Below are positions 45,257-56,968 of a DNA stretch of 64,000 bases, piece after piece; positions within the stretch are counted from its first letter, which is position 1, and each line of letters begins with the position of its first letter. Source of the DNA: Kalaharituber pfeilii (taxonomy: Eukaryota; Ascomycota; Pezizomycetes; Pezizales; Pezizaceae). The notes under the pieces are model-generated. The model worked only from the letters and a program-made list of their open reading frames with translations. It was not told the DNA's origin and did no database searches. The position numbers and the translations under genes were made by a program. The stretch lies in assembly GCA_015179045.1 (NCBI GenBank), contig WHUZ01000043.1:186001-250000 (forward strand), in the 5' to 3' direction.

Positions 45257-48234
45257 GAGCGCACGAACCAGACGAGGCACCACGCCCACTCTCAGCCTAA
45301 ACTCCGCTAGCGCCATGTCTGTGATTTGCCCCCGCTACAACTCCTCTACTCAGCAGGCTACACACACGGCGTGACGCCCGCACGCAACCCCCCTCCCGCC
45401 CCAACCCCGGAGCAGCAGACTCCCATGTCCCTTCTTCCTTTATATTGCCAGCCCAAGATTCCATTTAAATCGTACCGATTCTTGCTTGTCAAGCATTTCT
45501 GATGGCCTGTATCGCTAATTGTAAAAAGCCGGGCTTGCCTCTGCTCGTGTCTCTGCGGAATCACTTAATAATTAGAACACATGCGCAATTCGCAAAAGAA
45601 AGGAAAGAATAAAGTTCATGCATATAAGCAGCCATGTGTTGAAGAAATGCAGTCAAAAGGAGGAGAGGTTGCAGCTGCAGTTGATGGGTGTGACCTGCAA
45701 GCAGACTAGGTGTGACCCTCGTTTCAACTTTTTTTTATTTTCGTCCCGGCGGCCGCCCGCTTGGTATGCGGTACACTCAGCCCAGAGCGGCTCCTAACGC
45801 AACCAGGGACAGGGGTGATGCTTCTTTGATGAACGAAGGAGTAAGCTTGAGGCTCTTGCAGCCAAGCGTGGCTCGCTATTTGGGGCAACACACATACCAA
45901 AGTGCAGGGATTACGACCAGATGCCTGTTGCTAGATTCTTTAATTTGCGCATTCATTGGTTCTTTTTTGTTTCTGGCCCCCTCAATTGGGATTTCGAAGT
46001 ACTGAGTACATATTCCAAATGAATACGATCCAGGCACCCATGCACGCCGCCCTTACCTGCTTAGTGGAACGGCCATCTTATCTCGTCACTACCGGCTACT
46101 CCGGGCCAAATCAGCCTGCAGAATTTACCACTTCGGGAGTCATGTTGCTGGAATTTCTGACTCCGATTACTGTTTACACTAGAAAGTATTACTAACATGT
46201 TGCACATGCTACCATGACTATGGCCTGGGCTTTTGGGGCATTGCACAAGATTCAATGCAGTCCGGTCACGGACCCAAAAGCACATGGTTGTAGACTGCAT
46301 ACGGTGCATATTTTTTTTGTGAATGCCCCTCGCTCTGCGGCGGTACTAGTAGGTGGAGGGTGCACTGACTGTGTACCACTCCAACATGTGGGGGGATAGT
46401 ATGAAGGACACCGCAGGGATTTGGCAATTGCCAGATAATCGATCCTGGAGAGATTAAGACTTGAGTTGAGTGGTGGACTTGCAGGAGGCTAACCCAAATG
46501 GAACCCTCATAGCGAGGTACATACATCCATAACCCTATGTTGTTTAGAGAGTGCTCATCTTAAAGAATGGTTGAACTGTAGATATGGGGATGACCAGGCC
46601 CAGAGAGCCACCATACCAGCAGCATCTATGTACCGCAAGTATGTTGCAATGGTTGCTATCCACCAATTGCAAACTCTGTTCCAAAACGATGTCTCTATTG
46701 GGAGCAGTATAGTAAGGCTATGTCGATCTCACCATCTTCAAGTTCAAACGGTCTCTCTACTCGCGAGACGCAAGTGGGGTGAACCCTGTCTCAGTTGCCA
46801 ATTAGACACAGGTTATCAGTATGGAATTCTAATCTAGGTGTGGGATTCTTGGGTCTACCACACCAATCTTGGTCTTCCCCTTTATTGGAGAGGATGGACT
46901 ATTACACAGCTCTTCAGCAGAAAAAAGAAGCAAGAACATAAGGGTGAAGAGGAGAAAGTCACTTTGGTGATCTATCTTCGGCAACACTTTCTTACATGTT
47001 TGGGGAATGCGAAGCTTTCACCGGTCCCTAGGCAACGATTTGTTACGGAAATTTGTTAACCCGGCGGGAAACTCTGCTACGGTTGCGACCACTCTTTTGC
47101 GCCCTCTGCAAATAGAGTTGCTCACGGTATAATAGTCAGTCCCAATAAATCCAGAAATCATGATTAAAGGAGTAATGCTGAGCTCAAATTCCCCTCAAAT
47201 GGTTGGTATTGCTCCTCTTTTCTCACTCAATGCTTTGCAACATCTCTGTTGACAGGTTGCCGATACCTCTCTGCCCCCTGCCCCCAAACTATGCAAGTCC
47301 TAGACTGTTTGTAGAATGCTCGCTGGGGTCTCAATGCATCGGTACGGCGACTGTGCTCGCTCCGGCGGAATACAGGGTGCCCCGACTGCGGTACTCGTGG
47401 ATTTGCCCCGGTCGCACAGCACTGCATCGATGTCCGCAGCATCCATCCAGAAGAGCGAGGGCGAGCTGGCGTGCTTGTGCGTTTTGGACTCGTCCCAGTA
47501 ACGAAAGTTATGCTGCGCTCGATGGTGCAGTAACTTTGCGATTTGGGCGGCCACCAGGAGTCCTCACTCTGCTCTCCTCACTGTACACTTGACTACTGAA
47601 CCGTCAAACACAAACGTCTTCTAGGCCTTGCGAAACATTCACACGTTGCTCTTCGTTGATCTCTTCTCATACCAGATCATAAGACTCACCCATCGACACA
47701 AGTATCCGCTCTAGCTAAACGCCTCATGAAGATGCTATTCACTCGCTGAGATCCCCGCCCTCTTGGTTACGAGATCCCTCCCTACAGCAAACCCTGGACG
47801 CGCTTCGCTACTCGCCCCCCCTCTCTGCTCTAGGTCGTCATATTAGAAGTGCTGTGACCCCCGGTCAACACTAGAGTCCAATAAATCCTAATTCGACCAA
47901 GCGTGGTCTGAAGCTTCTGCAAGATGGAGCGTCCCACACAACTTCCCCCTCTAGCTATAAGCCCCCATGCCTTAAGAGCCGGGCGAGCCCACGTCAGAAC
48001 AAAGAGTATTCAGTACTTGAATTTAAATTAATGATTCTTCAGGGTCGGCAGAGATACATAAGGATTGATACCCCAGAGCTGTTGTCTTAAACGGAGAAGC
48101 TGTTGAGCTGTTTCTCATACTACAATCAACTCATTTCCGTTCCACAAACATACGCTACATTGCTAGAAGTTGCTGTTGCTCTTGCTAAGAACCAACATCA
48201 CGGCTCCCATTTCAATTTTGGACCCTCTACATAC

Positions 48235-49635
48235 ATGGCTATGGAGACCGTGAAGAAGCGTGCTGCTTGTGACGAATGCCGTGAGTAACGCCCAGCTCGT
48301 TAACCTTTCTTTCTTTTTTTCTTCTTTTTTCTTCTTTTTTTTTTTTTTTTTCTTTTTTTTTTTTTTCTGTTTCCCGTAGGCTCAACGGACATGATGCATA
48401 TATTGACTATGCACAGGGGCGAGAAAACTCAAGTGTTCTGGAAACCGTCGAGGATGTGACCGCTGTATTCGGGACCGAGTATCGTGCTACTATTCCGCAC
48501 AGAAACGTATGGGACGGCCACGAAAGCTACGCTATCCCACGCTACCTGAGCAGAAGCCTGCACCTCCAGCACAATTGAGCAACCCATATGTGACTCCGGA
48601 GCCAGTGATGCCGCATTTCAAAGACATCTATTTCAATATAGCAACTGAAAATTACCTAGAGCCGGAATGGTTAGACTCGTGAGTTACCTGATTTCTACAA
48701 AGTCATCCACCGTTTCTTACTCACAGCGTGGAAATAGTTTGGGTGAATTCTCAATACCCCCTGCCGATGCTCACTCACCACCCGTCTACGAGCTCGACTG
48801 GACACTCCGGGACCACTTAAACAATCCGCCAAATGATTCACATTGCATCACCACCGCTTACGAAATAGGGCAGATCATTGCGCCAGTTCCAATTGCTCCA
48901 GTATCGAGTCATCTCCTCGCTCCTCACACACCAGAAATGCACCCTCATGTGTCTGCTCCTCGAATTCACATCTCTACCACCTCCACAAACTCCAGCACCA
49001 GCTTTGATCTGCCATCACCACCATTTACAGCCCTTGCACACATGCTGGGAAATTCTCCACCATTACCACCAGTCCCCCCAGCCTCCACCGCCGGCAGTTC
49101 CCCAAATACAAACCTTAGTATGGACCCTTTTGGCAACCCCTCTCCACAACCCAGCTGCGACTGCATATTCAATTTCTTTCTCTCGATAACATTATTCAAG
49201 ACCCACTTGACCAAGACTCCCATCCCATTCCAGTCCGCCATGTCTACCTCCAGGTCCGCGATCGCCACAGCATCACAGTCGCTACAATGTCCCTCTTGCA
49301 AGGCCTCATGCCACGGTCCCCGAAATCACCTTTCGACCAACAACGACTGCATCTCCGACATGTTCCTCGGTGCCCTCCTCCCCATGCTCTGTACCTTTTA
49401 CTCGAAGGCCCTTGAATCAATTGAACTGATGTCTGGCAAACAAAAAGCGCAGATTGAAGGCCATGAAATCGAGATTGAACTGGAGACGTGGAAGGAAATG
49501 GCCCGTGGAGCTATGAGGAGAGAAGCGGCCAAGGTTGACATTTTAGTCGATGAGATGGAAAGAATTAGTTTGAAGAGCATGGGATGGTTGGGGGGGCACT
49601 ATGCAATGCTGCTGGAGCCCTATGGGATCCATTGA
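48235..49635 (+). CDS. AflR-like Zn2Cys6 transcription factor
   Basis: Nuclear regulator of the group that typically controls secondary-metabolite clusters. Exons: 48235-48280, 48417-48678 and 48738-49635, 401 residues. The zinc cluster is C-x2-C-x6-C-x6-C-x2-C-x6-C from Cys12 to Cys39 (CDEC, then RARKLKC, RRGCDRC, RVSC), followed by 'SAQKRMGRPRKLRYP', the basic motif seen after the cluster in AflR-type proteins. The C-terminal half has 'SCDCIFNFFL', 'QSLQCPSCKASCHGP' and 'WKEMARGAMRREAAKVDILV', matching the layout of the AflR regulatory domain. Start chosen at MAMETVKK; an in-frame ATG at 48103 also exists. Intron 1 contains long T runs. Intron 2's nearest AG (48726) breaks the frame, whereas AG 48736-48737 keeps it. 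The end seems shifted: see the next entry. No biosynthetic genes are adjacent. Confidence 0.8.
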
Positions 49636-49709
49636 GTGTGAAGATTGCGAATTTGGCGAGGAGTAGTAAGGGAGTCGAGAGGGAGTTCGCGAAGAATATT
49701 GGGAGGTGA
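49636..49709 (+). other. Out-of-frame continuation of the AflR-like protein
   Basis: From a run of seven G at 49589-49597 another frame continues past the annotated stop to TGA 49707-49709, reading 'WDPLSVKIANLARSSKG' and 'EREFAKNIGR'. This is amphipathic, non-repetitive and protein-like, and lies exactly where such factors continue. A G run one base longer would connect the two frames. It may be a real truncation, an assembly error in a homopolymer, or chance. Confidence 0.45.
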
Positions 49710-50385
49710 GCGAAAGACATATCATATTCAACCGATAAAATCTTTGCTTTGTGCATTTGGTTTTGTCTACGGGACAGGCTTTAGTCATTTTCTGTTTTTA
49801 CTTGTCTCAGTATTCTCTTCTCACTTGGCTTTTTAGTGCGTGTGCTTCTCTACTCTTTAGATGCGATGGACTTGAATGATACATATGCTTGTCTCTTTTA
49901 TTTTGTTTATTTTGTCTCATGCTGATGCATTTATACCTCTAGACATCTGCATACTTTTGAATTGTTTGATGTATTTTTATATTCTCTATATTTTTTTTTA
50001 AATGTGATATTTGAGCAAAGCATCCCTTCTCTTCTCTTTGGGTGTCACGGAAATTTTGAATTTTTGTTATTTTCTTTGATCGAAGGTTCTGGAGTTGAAC
50101 AGAGACGGGGAGTAACTGGTAAGGAAATGTGAAGGCGAAGCAACGGGATTCGAGGTAGGTGGCAAAACTAGCGACTTAGGAAATCCTTGAAGGGGGCAAA
50201 TCGAACGCCCAGCAGAACGCAAGCGGAAACAAGAGAACGGGGGCCCATGGACGGATGGATAAGGACAGATGGAGAGATTGGGATTCAATTGGGTTCAGTG
50301 TACAATTATTAACTTTGCTATTTTAAGGATATACATATTCTCGAGGTTATTCCTCCTTTTTTTTTTTTAAAAAAATTTCTTGTTG

Positions 50386-50388
<3 letters not shown>

Positions 50389-50438
<50 letters not shown>
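50389..50438. repeat. T50 homopolymer
   Basis: Run of 50 T, the longest in the window; preceded by T12 and A7 runs at about 50357-50375. Confidence 0.85.
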
Positions 50439-50912
50439 CTTGTGTATATTGACGGTATTGGGTTTTTCACCGCTTTCCTCTCTTGCCTTTTGTTCTGTTT
50501 TATGCTATATAACAGTATGTTTGTCATGTTTACGGGATGTTAAGGTCGTCATATAGATTACACGTATATGAAACGGGGGGAGAAATATGGAAACAAAGTA
50601 TGCAAATGTATAATGAAAAATATACAAAGAAGCACGTTGCATTTTATTCTCAAACTACAGGTTCATTGCTGCACGATTTCCGTTATTATGCTTCTTGGAG
50701 TCATATTGACTCATTTATAGGAGCACGTAACAAAAGTGGAGCTATGAGATCAGGGGTGGAGAGACAGGGTGGTATGGAGCGGCAACCTAATTGCATTTTG
50801 GCAACGTGATTGTATTTACAAGTAGGTATGTACATAGAGTGTGGCTGGCTGTTGGGCAGCCTAACATTCTGTGCGCCGAATGCCCAGGAGAGGCAAGGGC
50901 AAAACTAATATG

Positions 50913-51227
50913 CATACTTGTATACCAGCATAAATACCGGAACACCAGGTTGTTGGCAGGGGTAGTGAAGTGGTCTGTGTGTTGTAGGAAGCTGCAGTGA
51001 GGTAGTGGGACTCGCTGAGTGCAGATACTTTTCTGTATATTCTAGAAATCATGCCTAGATGTATGGCTGCCGAAATTGCTGCTCATGGGAGGATACACAA
51101 ATGGAGTTGTAGTAATTCCTGTGTTTTATCTTTGGAATATTCAATTCAAAAACAGGCATTGTTCCCTGGGTAGTACCCCTGCCGACAGCCCCTGGTGTTC
51201 TGGTATTTATGCTGGTATACAAGTATG
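50913..51227. mobile_element. 315-bp element with imperfect ~52-bp inverted ends
   Basis: Left end 50913-50964 and right end 51174-51227 are inverted copies: the first 35 bp match with one difference (CATACTTGTATACCAGCATA onward), then a 2-bp length change, then GGCAGGGGTA again. No coding capacity and no clear target duplication, so it may be a non-autonomous DNA transposon or an inverted duplication. Confidence 0.6.
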
Positions 51228-51341
51228 TCAACCAGACTAACTTGTATATGTGTAATAAGATACCTATTTAGAGTAGGTACTGAATATTTTATGTGCCTAG
51301 CGTGGCCTGTTGGTGTGCTGGCTAGATAGCCTGGGATATTA

Positions 51342-51540
51342 GTTTAAGTGGAAAGCGCCGATTAAGAGTGGATGAGGCCTGGCCAGAGACTGGTTCTACA
51401 GAGCGCCTGTGGATTATAACCTTGCTATCATAGTAATGACGACAGTACTGAAGAACTCTGACGAGGAAAATTTTAGGCTCTTGATGAAGGTTTGGTATTC
51501 TAGCAATTTTATGCACTAAGTCGGCGCTTTCCACTTAAAC
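51342..51540. mobile_element. 199-bp MITE-like element, 20-bp perfect inverted ends
   Basis: GTTTAAGTGGAAAGCGCCGA at 51342-51361 is exactly inverted at 51521-51540. The interior has no recognisable gene. No clean target duplication found. Confidence 0.65.
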
Positions 51541-51887
51541 ATGTCATACCCAAGGACTTTTAAGCCTCACTGCTCCAGCGTAATCTTGACTGCGGGTGTA
51601 GTGCAATGGTGGCTTCGGGCCGCATGTTTAGTTATGGTCCTGTCGCAACCTCCTTTGAAACGAGAAGATTCATTATTCTCCTGCTTGATGTAGCTTGTTC
51701 TTACGCCGAGGGGACATCGACTCAAGGCGCATTTGTATCGGCGATCTAGAAAAGGTTCAGCTTATCTGGTCCCGATCCGGAACATCCCAATGGGGATGAT
51801 ATTCCAGTTTGACTGGGCGTTCCGAAGTAATACGACTATCAGACCGGCCGTGGCATATACTTTGCAAAAACTAATTAGTCATTTATA

Positions 51888-51976
51888 CAGTGACCCGTAA
51901 AAAATCTTGGGGATTAGGCAATATTGGGGTAATGGTATCATGCAAGCCTAATCCCCAAGACTTTTACGGTTCACTG
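51888..51976. mobile_element. 89-bp hairpin MITE with TA target duplication
   Basis: The left arm (51888-51919, starting CAGTGACCCGTAAAA) and right arm (51946-51976, ending TTTTACGGTTCACTG) pair with two differences and a 1-nt gap around a 26-bp spacer. Both sides are flanked by TA (TATA on both sides). TA duplication plus CAGTG ends is typical of Tc1/mariner-pogo superfamily MITEs. Confidence 0.75.
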
Positions 51977-52413
51977 TATATACCTTGATGATCATGATAG
52001 GGCTGTCTTATGGCTGTGGGGAGTTAGCATGGTACCTTGTGGACCGGCAAAAGGCTTGGAGGAACAGGGGGTTCCTTGCGTGATCTGTGAGTTTGTGCTC
52101 TAGGTAAAGCTTGTTGTGTGCCAATGCAAATAACGTTGCTTTATGACCTCTCCGATTGGCCAGAACACAATTAGTGTGTGCCCGTTTACGTGAATTCCGT
52201 CGTAGTAATCCCCAACGAGGATTAAACAAGTTAGCTATTGCGCTGCAGAAAGTGTTGCAATACGATTGCTCACTTTGATAAATGCTTCAAAATGGTTCAT
52301 CTTGCTTCCATCTCATAATGTGATGCTGGCGTAGAGCTCGTCGAGGCTTGTCATGATTTCTTGTCGACTTCAGCGCTGTATCTAAACCTAAGGGACATAA
52401 CAAAATCTAGATC

Positions 52414-52442
<29 letters not shown>
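52414..52442. repeat. A29 homopolymer
   Basis: Uninterrupted run of 29 A. No flanking duplication or hairpin body like that of the nearby A-tailed insertions. Confidence 0.8.
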
Positions 52443-52444
<2 letters not shown>

Positions 52445-55154
52445 GTGGTCCCTTCACTCCTATCTAACTCGTATGACTTTGGTTGGTATGCTGGCTTCCC
52501 TGAGAACTGCAATGTAGAGGTCACATGTACTCACACCAACATGGTTGGGGTCAAAATTTGAAGGGCTGTACATGTAGAAAAGATAGATAATGATAACGAG
52601 AAAGTGATCAGAGCTTCAAGGGGATGGAGTCATTACACTTTAGGTTGTGATTCCTGAAAAGAGAATATCCGGTGCTAATACTGCGCAATTCTGCATTGCC
52701 GACTTTGGCATGTTTCGCAGTACGGAAGCCTGATTCGATAAGCGGCGAAACAGCACCTTCTCTAGTCTGAATATTTCTTTGAGATATACACCTCCTCACT
52801 TGTCGAAATGAGATCAACCTTCATGAGGTGTCACGTCTGAAATTTTGATGTACAGCCATTCCTTTTTCCATACTCCGTACTACTGGTTATTAGAGCTCAG
52901 TCCTAATGTAGCCCGTTGAACTTAAGCGTTCACAAACTCTTGATTGCGTGCGCATGCCCAGCTGACCCACATTAATTACAAGCATTTTGTACTGTATATA
53001 TTCGCCGTCCACCCCAAACATAATCCCAGTAAGACATTACATGACAATAGGGCTGTAGGGATTTCTTTTTTTTTCTCACCGAGTCTCTGCCTTGTCGTAC
53101 CTACCCTTAATTAGTATAATTGCTAGTCAGGAACGTCCCAAGATCTCGCTAACGTTCTGCCGAACCCGATTATTTCAACAGCCGAGTCATGTTCATACCC
53201 ACATAGATCACTTTCATTTGCTTATTATTCTGAACAGAGCAACCAGAACTAGCCTATCCGGGAAGTTGAGTATATTTCTTTTGGTATCGCCGCAGCCAAC
53301 GGTGATCTACGAGAATATTGATGTCAAGAAGAAATAACCAGCATATTATGAATCTTTGAATTGCGCTAAAATTAATGGGAAAATAGTGACCGTCTTTAGG
53401 ATGTACAAAGTAGCCTAGGTTCACGTTCGAGAATGACCTACCTACGTTGGTTGTTCCAATCTTGTGCCTACTATGATGTACTTTATGTGCGGTCCTCGTA
53501 CCGGGCGTATGGCTGCATGCATGGGAGCTCGAGACTGACGAACAAAGCTAGGGAAACGCACTAAACATTACTATTCATCGTCGCGATGTGAAGTTCTAGA
53601 AAACACGGGTTGAGTTCTCTCTCTGGGATCATTTAGTTGGCAGGCAGACGTCCCTAAAACAGCGCCTACTCAAGCCTTACGCAGTGCATTACTTAGCACA
53701 CTATGAATACATATGTGTGTTGTTGATTTACACTCGTGTTAAATATAGACAAGTCACAAAAAGCTTAATTGAGACACTTGCTAACGGCGGTTTCTACTCC
53801 ACTACTACTCCAGACTACTTAGCGAGAGACCGGCGGTTTCAGTCTCGGCACCGAGTTTGTAACTAGTTTCAGGTTGAGTCAAGTCGATATGCATATGATA
53901 TCAATAATAGTCCAACCATTGAACGTAGCGATGTGTATGAATCACGATACCTCAACCAGAATTTTCTGATGTATTGTATGGAATTCAGACTTCTGCTAGT
54001 TCATGTGGGTTAAATTTAGCCACTGCTACTCGTGCCAGCACAACTATTATCGCCAGCGGGGAGTAACCGCGGGGACGCTGGCGCTTAGGACTCTACTAAC
54101 AATTCCCCAATCGTACCTAAATACTGAGATGTGGGAAAATATGAATTTAACTTTTTTCGCGGTCAAGCATGGATTCGGCGCCGGTGTTTTGTCCGATGCG
54201 AATTTATTTGTAGACGGTATGTGAGTACTTCATTTCGCCTACTGAATTCCGCCAACCAGCACGAGAGGTTCAGGGTTGATGACAATGCTTTGTCGGTTAA
54301 TCCCATGTGTTATGTATAGCATAGCTCTGGGTTACATCCGCTCTACCGAATATCTTGTTGTATCCTATCATCTGGGTATACATAGTTCTCAAGAATATGC
54401 GAGTTAACTTCACAAACTTCCATCAGCTACAGGCTACAGCTCTACAGGAAATTAATGTTCACTACTTAATTAACATAATGTCTGAAGTTAGCTAAGCCAG
54501 AACTGGGTAGCTATCTACCAACGCCTTATTCAAAGCAGCAAACTTGGAAATTACATCGCCCGGGGTCCCTCCTAGATCCGCTGAACAAACTTGTGCAACA
54601 GTGCCCACTCGTATAGAGCATACAATTGCAGGGTTTTGGCGAATACTACACGTGAAGCCGTTGCGAGATCTTCTCACTATTGCAGGTATGTAAGCCCGGC
54701 CCTCCAGTATGTATTTCTAATCAATATTTATAGCCTGATTATTATAACGGGAGGAAATAATTTAGGTAATTAGGAAACCTTGATCGCAAAATCAATTACG
54801 ACACCCTGGTGCCATATTATGTCGGAATACCTAGTCTCATGACATTGTTGGACGTTAGCTTTGCCGGAGTGGAGCAAACTACGAATTTGAGCAAGAGTCT
54901 ACATCGAGGGTAGAAGCAAAAAGACACCCGGGAATGAGCGGAACCTTTGACGCCAAATTTCTCTGCATAATGTGCTAGGGTCACTGGGGCCCTGTGAGAA
55001 ACGTTTTTTGAACGGGGTATCGTACACTAATCAGTCTAGTTCTCAGCCCTACTGTAATGTTCCATGGGTGTGGTGCCACATGTCGGAATTATAGTCGTAT
55101 TAAGACTAACTGTTTGAGCCTTGATCTCACGATCCCTATGGTACTAGTACTTAT

Positions 55155-55837
55155 TATGGTTGGGGACATCTGTACGCGGAGTAAATTGCACCCCAACTTC
55201 AACGCTCTAAAGCGCAACTAAAATAATTAGATAAAATTAGTTTCGTGTCGTAATATGATAGATCAGACAATGAAGAATAAAGTTACGAAGCGATATCTAT
55301 TTATTTGATTTTTTGTTATAGTGTTTTATAGAGTTAAAAATCAGGAATTTTATATGGCGAGGGGTCATAAATGTCGTCCTTTAGTAATCACCAAATATAG
55401 TATAGTATATAGCAGTCTAGCCAAAAATGGAAAGCAGCTAACTAAAAATGGAATAGAACATGTACTAGTACATTCTTATGCAATACCCCTTTACTACTTG
55501 GTTTTATGTTGTGTGCGACTAATGCAATAGATATATGCAAGTTGACAGCTAGGCTAGGATATGTAGAGTGTGACAGTGTGACCGGGCGGTAGAAGCAGCA
55601 ACAGTAGTGCGAGCAGTAGCAGCAGTGCGAGCAGTAGCAGCAGTGCGGGAAGTGAGAGTTGTAGAGTGGTAGAAGCGGTAGAGCTGTGGGAGAACGATGG
55701 AGCGGTGGAGGTGGGAAGAATACCTTCAAACTCGCTGCATACTATCGGGCAGAACGTGCATGTACCCATGTAAATGGAGTGCTTAGTCATCGAACCAAAT
55801 GTCGCCCCTACTCCGCGTACAGATGTCCCCAACCATA
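55155..55837. mobile_element. 683-bp non-autonomous element, 29-bp perfect inverted ends
   Basis: TATGGTTGGGGACATCTGTA onward (29 bp) at 55155-55183 is exactly inverted at 55809-55837. The outermost TA on each side can be read as a TA target duplication around a 27-bp inverted repeat, again as in Tc1/mariner. The interior has no transposase; it contains a short repeat of GTGCGAGCAGTAGCAGCA units near 55600-55650. Perfect ends suggest recent activity. Confidence 0.75.
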
Positions 55838-56644
55838 GCCACCGGAACTCGGAATGAGATTGAAGTCGGTTCCCTGGAACGAGGTGGACTCACAGTTGGA
55901 TGGGGGATTGATGCCAATTGTCTATGTGTAGCATGTAAATCAGTGAAAAAACAAAAAAAAACATGACAATATCTATAGCGCTAATCGCGCTTATCATACG
56001 CATAATTTTGCCAAAATTTATTGAACATGGGTGATACATCCAAGATTTTGTTACCCTCTGTTGCTTTCTTCCGTACAATTTTCTGTCACGAGCGGATTCA
56101 GCATCATTAAGCAATAAATCGGATCCGAAGTTAACTCCGGTTTAGTACTATGAAACCCTAACCCTTGTCCCTGTGACAAACTGGCCGGGGTATGACATGG
56201 AGACAACAAAGGGCCAGGCTCAACGAACTTTCGACTGAGTAGACTGTTAGGAAAAGCATTACGATTTTTCTGCAGTATGAGGTATGTGAATTATGTATGT
56301 ATTTGTTTTGAGTAACATTTACTACATGTATCTCGTTTGTTACTGCATTCATCGCCCTGGACACGTAACTGGCAGTGACTGCAGTGTCAATTGTTGCGAG
56401 TAATAATGTCCGTAAACATGTTATAGCGTGTAGTCTTTTCTATATCTGACCAATATACAATGTACTTTGTCGTTGACAATACTGTATACACATCAAATAT
56501 CTACATGTGAAGGATAATTGTTGATAGCAGCAGCTTGAACTTGTGGCGCCCACTGTCTTGCATTGCCGAGATAGGAAGTAACTAGCCACAAAGAGAAGGA
56601 TTGTGATGGTGAATGTCATTTCACAGACAAAGTTTATATTATAT

Positions 56645-56751
56645 TATTTTTATTTTTATTTTTATTTTTATTTTTATTTTTATTTTTATTTTTATTTTTA
56701 TTTTTGGTTCACATAACCCCGCATACAAGCTATAAGCCGATGGCAGGGAAC
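56645..56751 (-). mobile_element. A-tailed hairpin retroposon, copy A
   Basis: On the minus strand: GTT, then a body CCCTGCCAT...ATGCGGGG...TTATGTGAACC (56748 down to about 56706), then an (AAAAAT)n tail of about ten units (to 56645). It is flanked by a 10-bp duplication TATATTATAT at 56635-56644 and 56752-56761. Confidence 0.7.
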
Positions 56752-56899
56752 TATATTATATGGCTGGACGATATCATCTCAAAACGCAATGTCAACGTCT
56801 ATTGCTATTCATAAATGTGCGAGAATTGGGCTTCAGCCCTCAACAACTTTAGTGTCGTGCGACAGTATGCATCAGCCAACCTAATGCGTGTCAAGCTTA

Positions 56900-56933
56900 C
56901 CCTGCCATGGCTTAGTGCTACAAGCGGGGTTAT

Positions 56934-56967
<34 letters not shown>
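56900..56967 (+). mobile_element. A-tailed hairpin retroposon, copy B
   Basis: Body CCCTGCCATGGCTTAGTGCT...GCGGGGTTATGTGATTT followed by A27 (56941-56967). A possible duplication is short (AAGCTT before and after, partly hidden by the A tail). It lies in inverted orientation to copy A, 150 bp away. Confidence 0.6.

Positions 56968-56968
<1 letters not shown>

Larger units (their letters stand above)
44428..48234. other. Divergent intergenic region
   Basis: Promoter side of Hsp78 and, at the far end, of the AflR-like gene. Holds the heat shock element at 44916-44937 and a TGTGGC hexamer repeat at 45219-45256. Frames of about 100 codons at 44822-45264 overlap on both strands and have no recognisable features. 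Nothing else identified. Confidence 0.5.

Noticed and set aside
52563..52858. Possible element bounded by GGCTGTACAT / ATGTACAGCC
   Set aside because: Only 10 bp of inverted match with no duplication; likely by chance.
56708..56938. Single terminal-inverted-repeat transposon made of copies A and B
   Set aside because: Each arm has its own A-rich tail, copy A has its own 10-bp duplication, and the same unit occurs singly at 58.1 and 60.4 kb.
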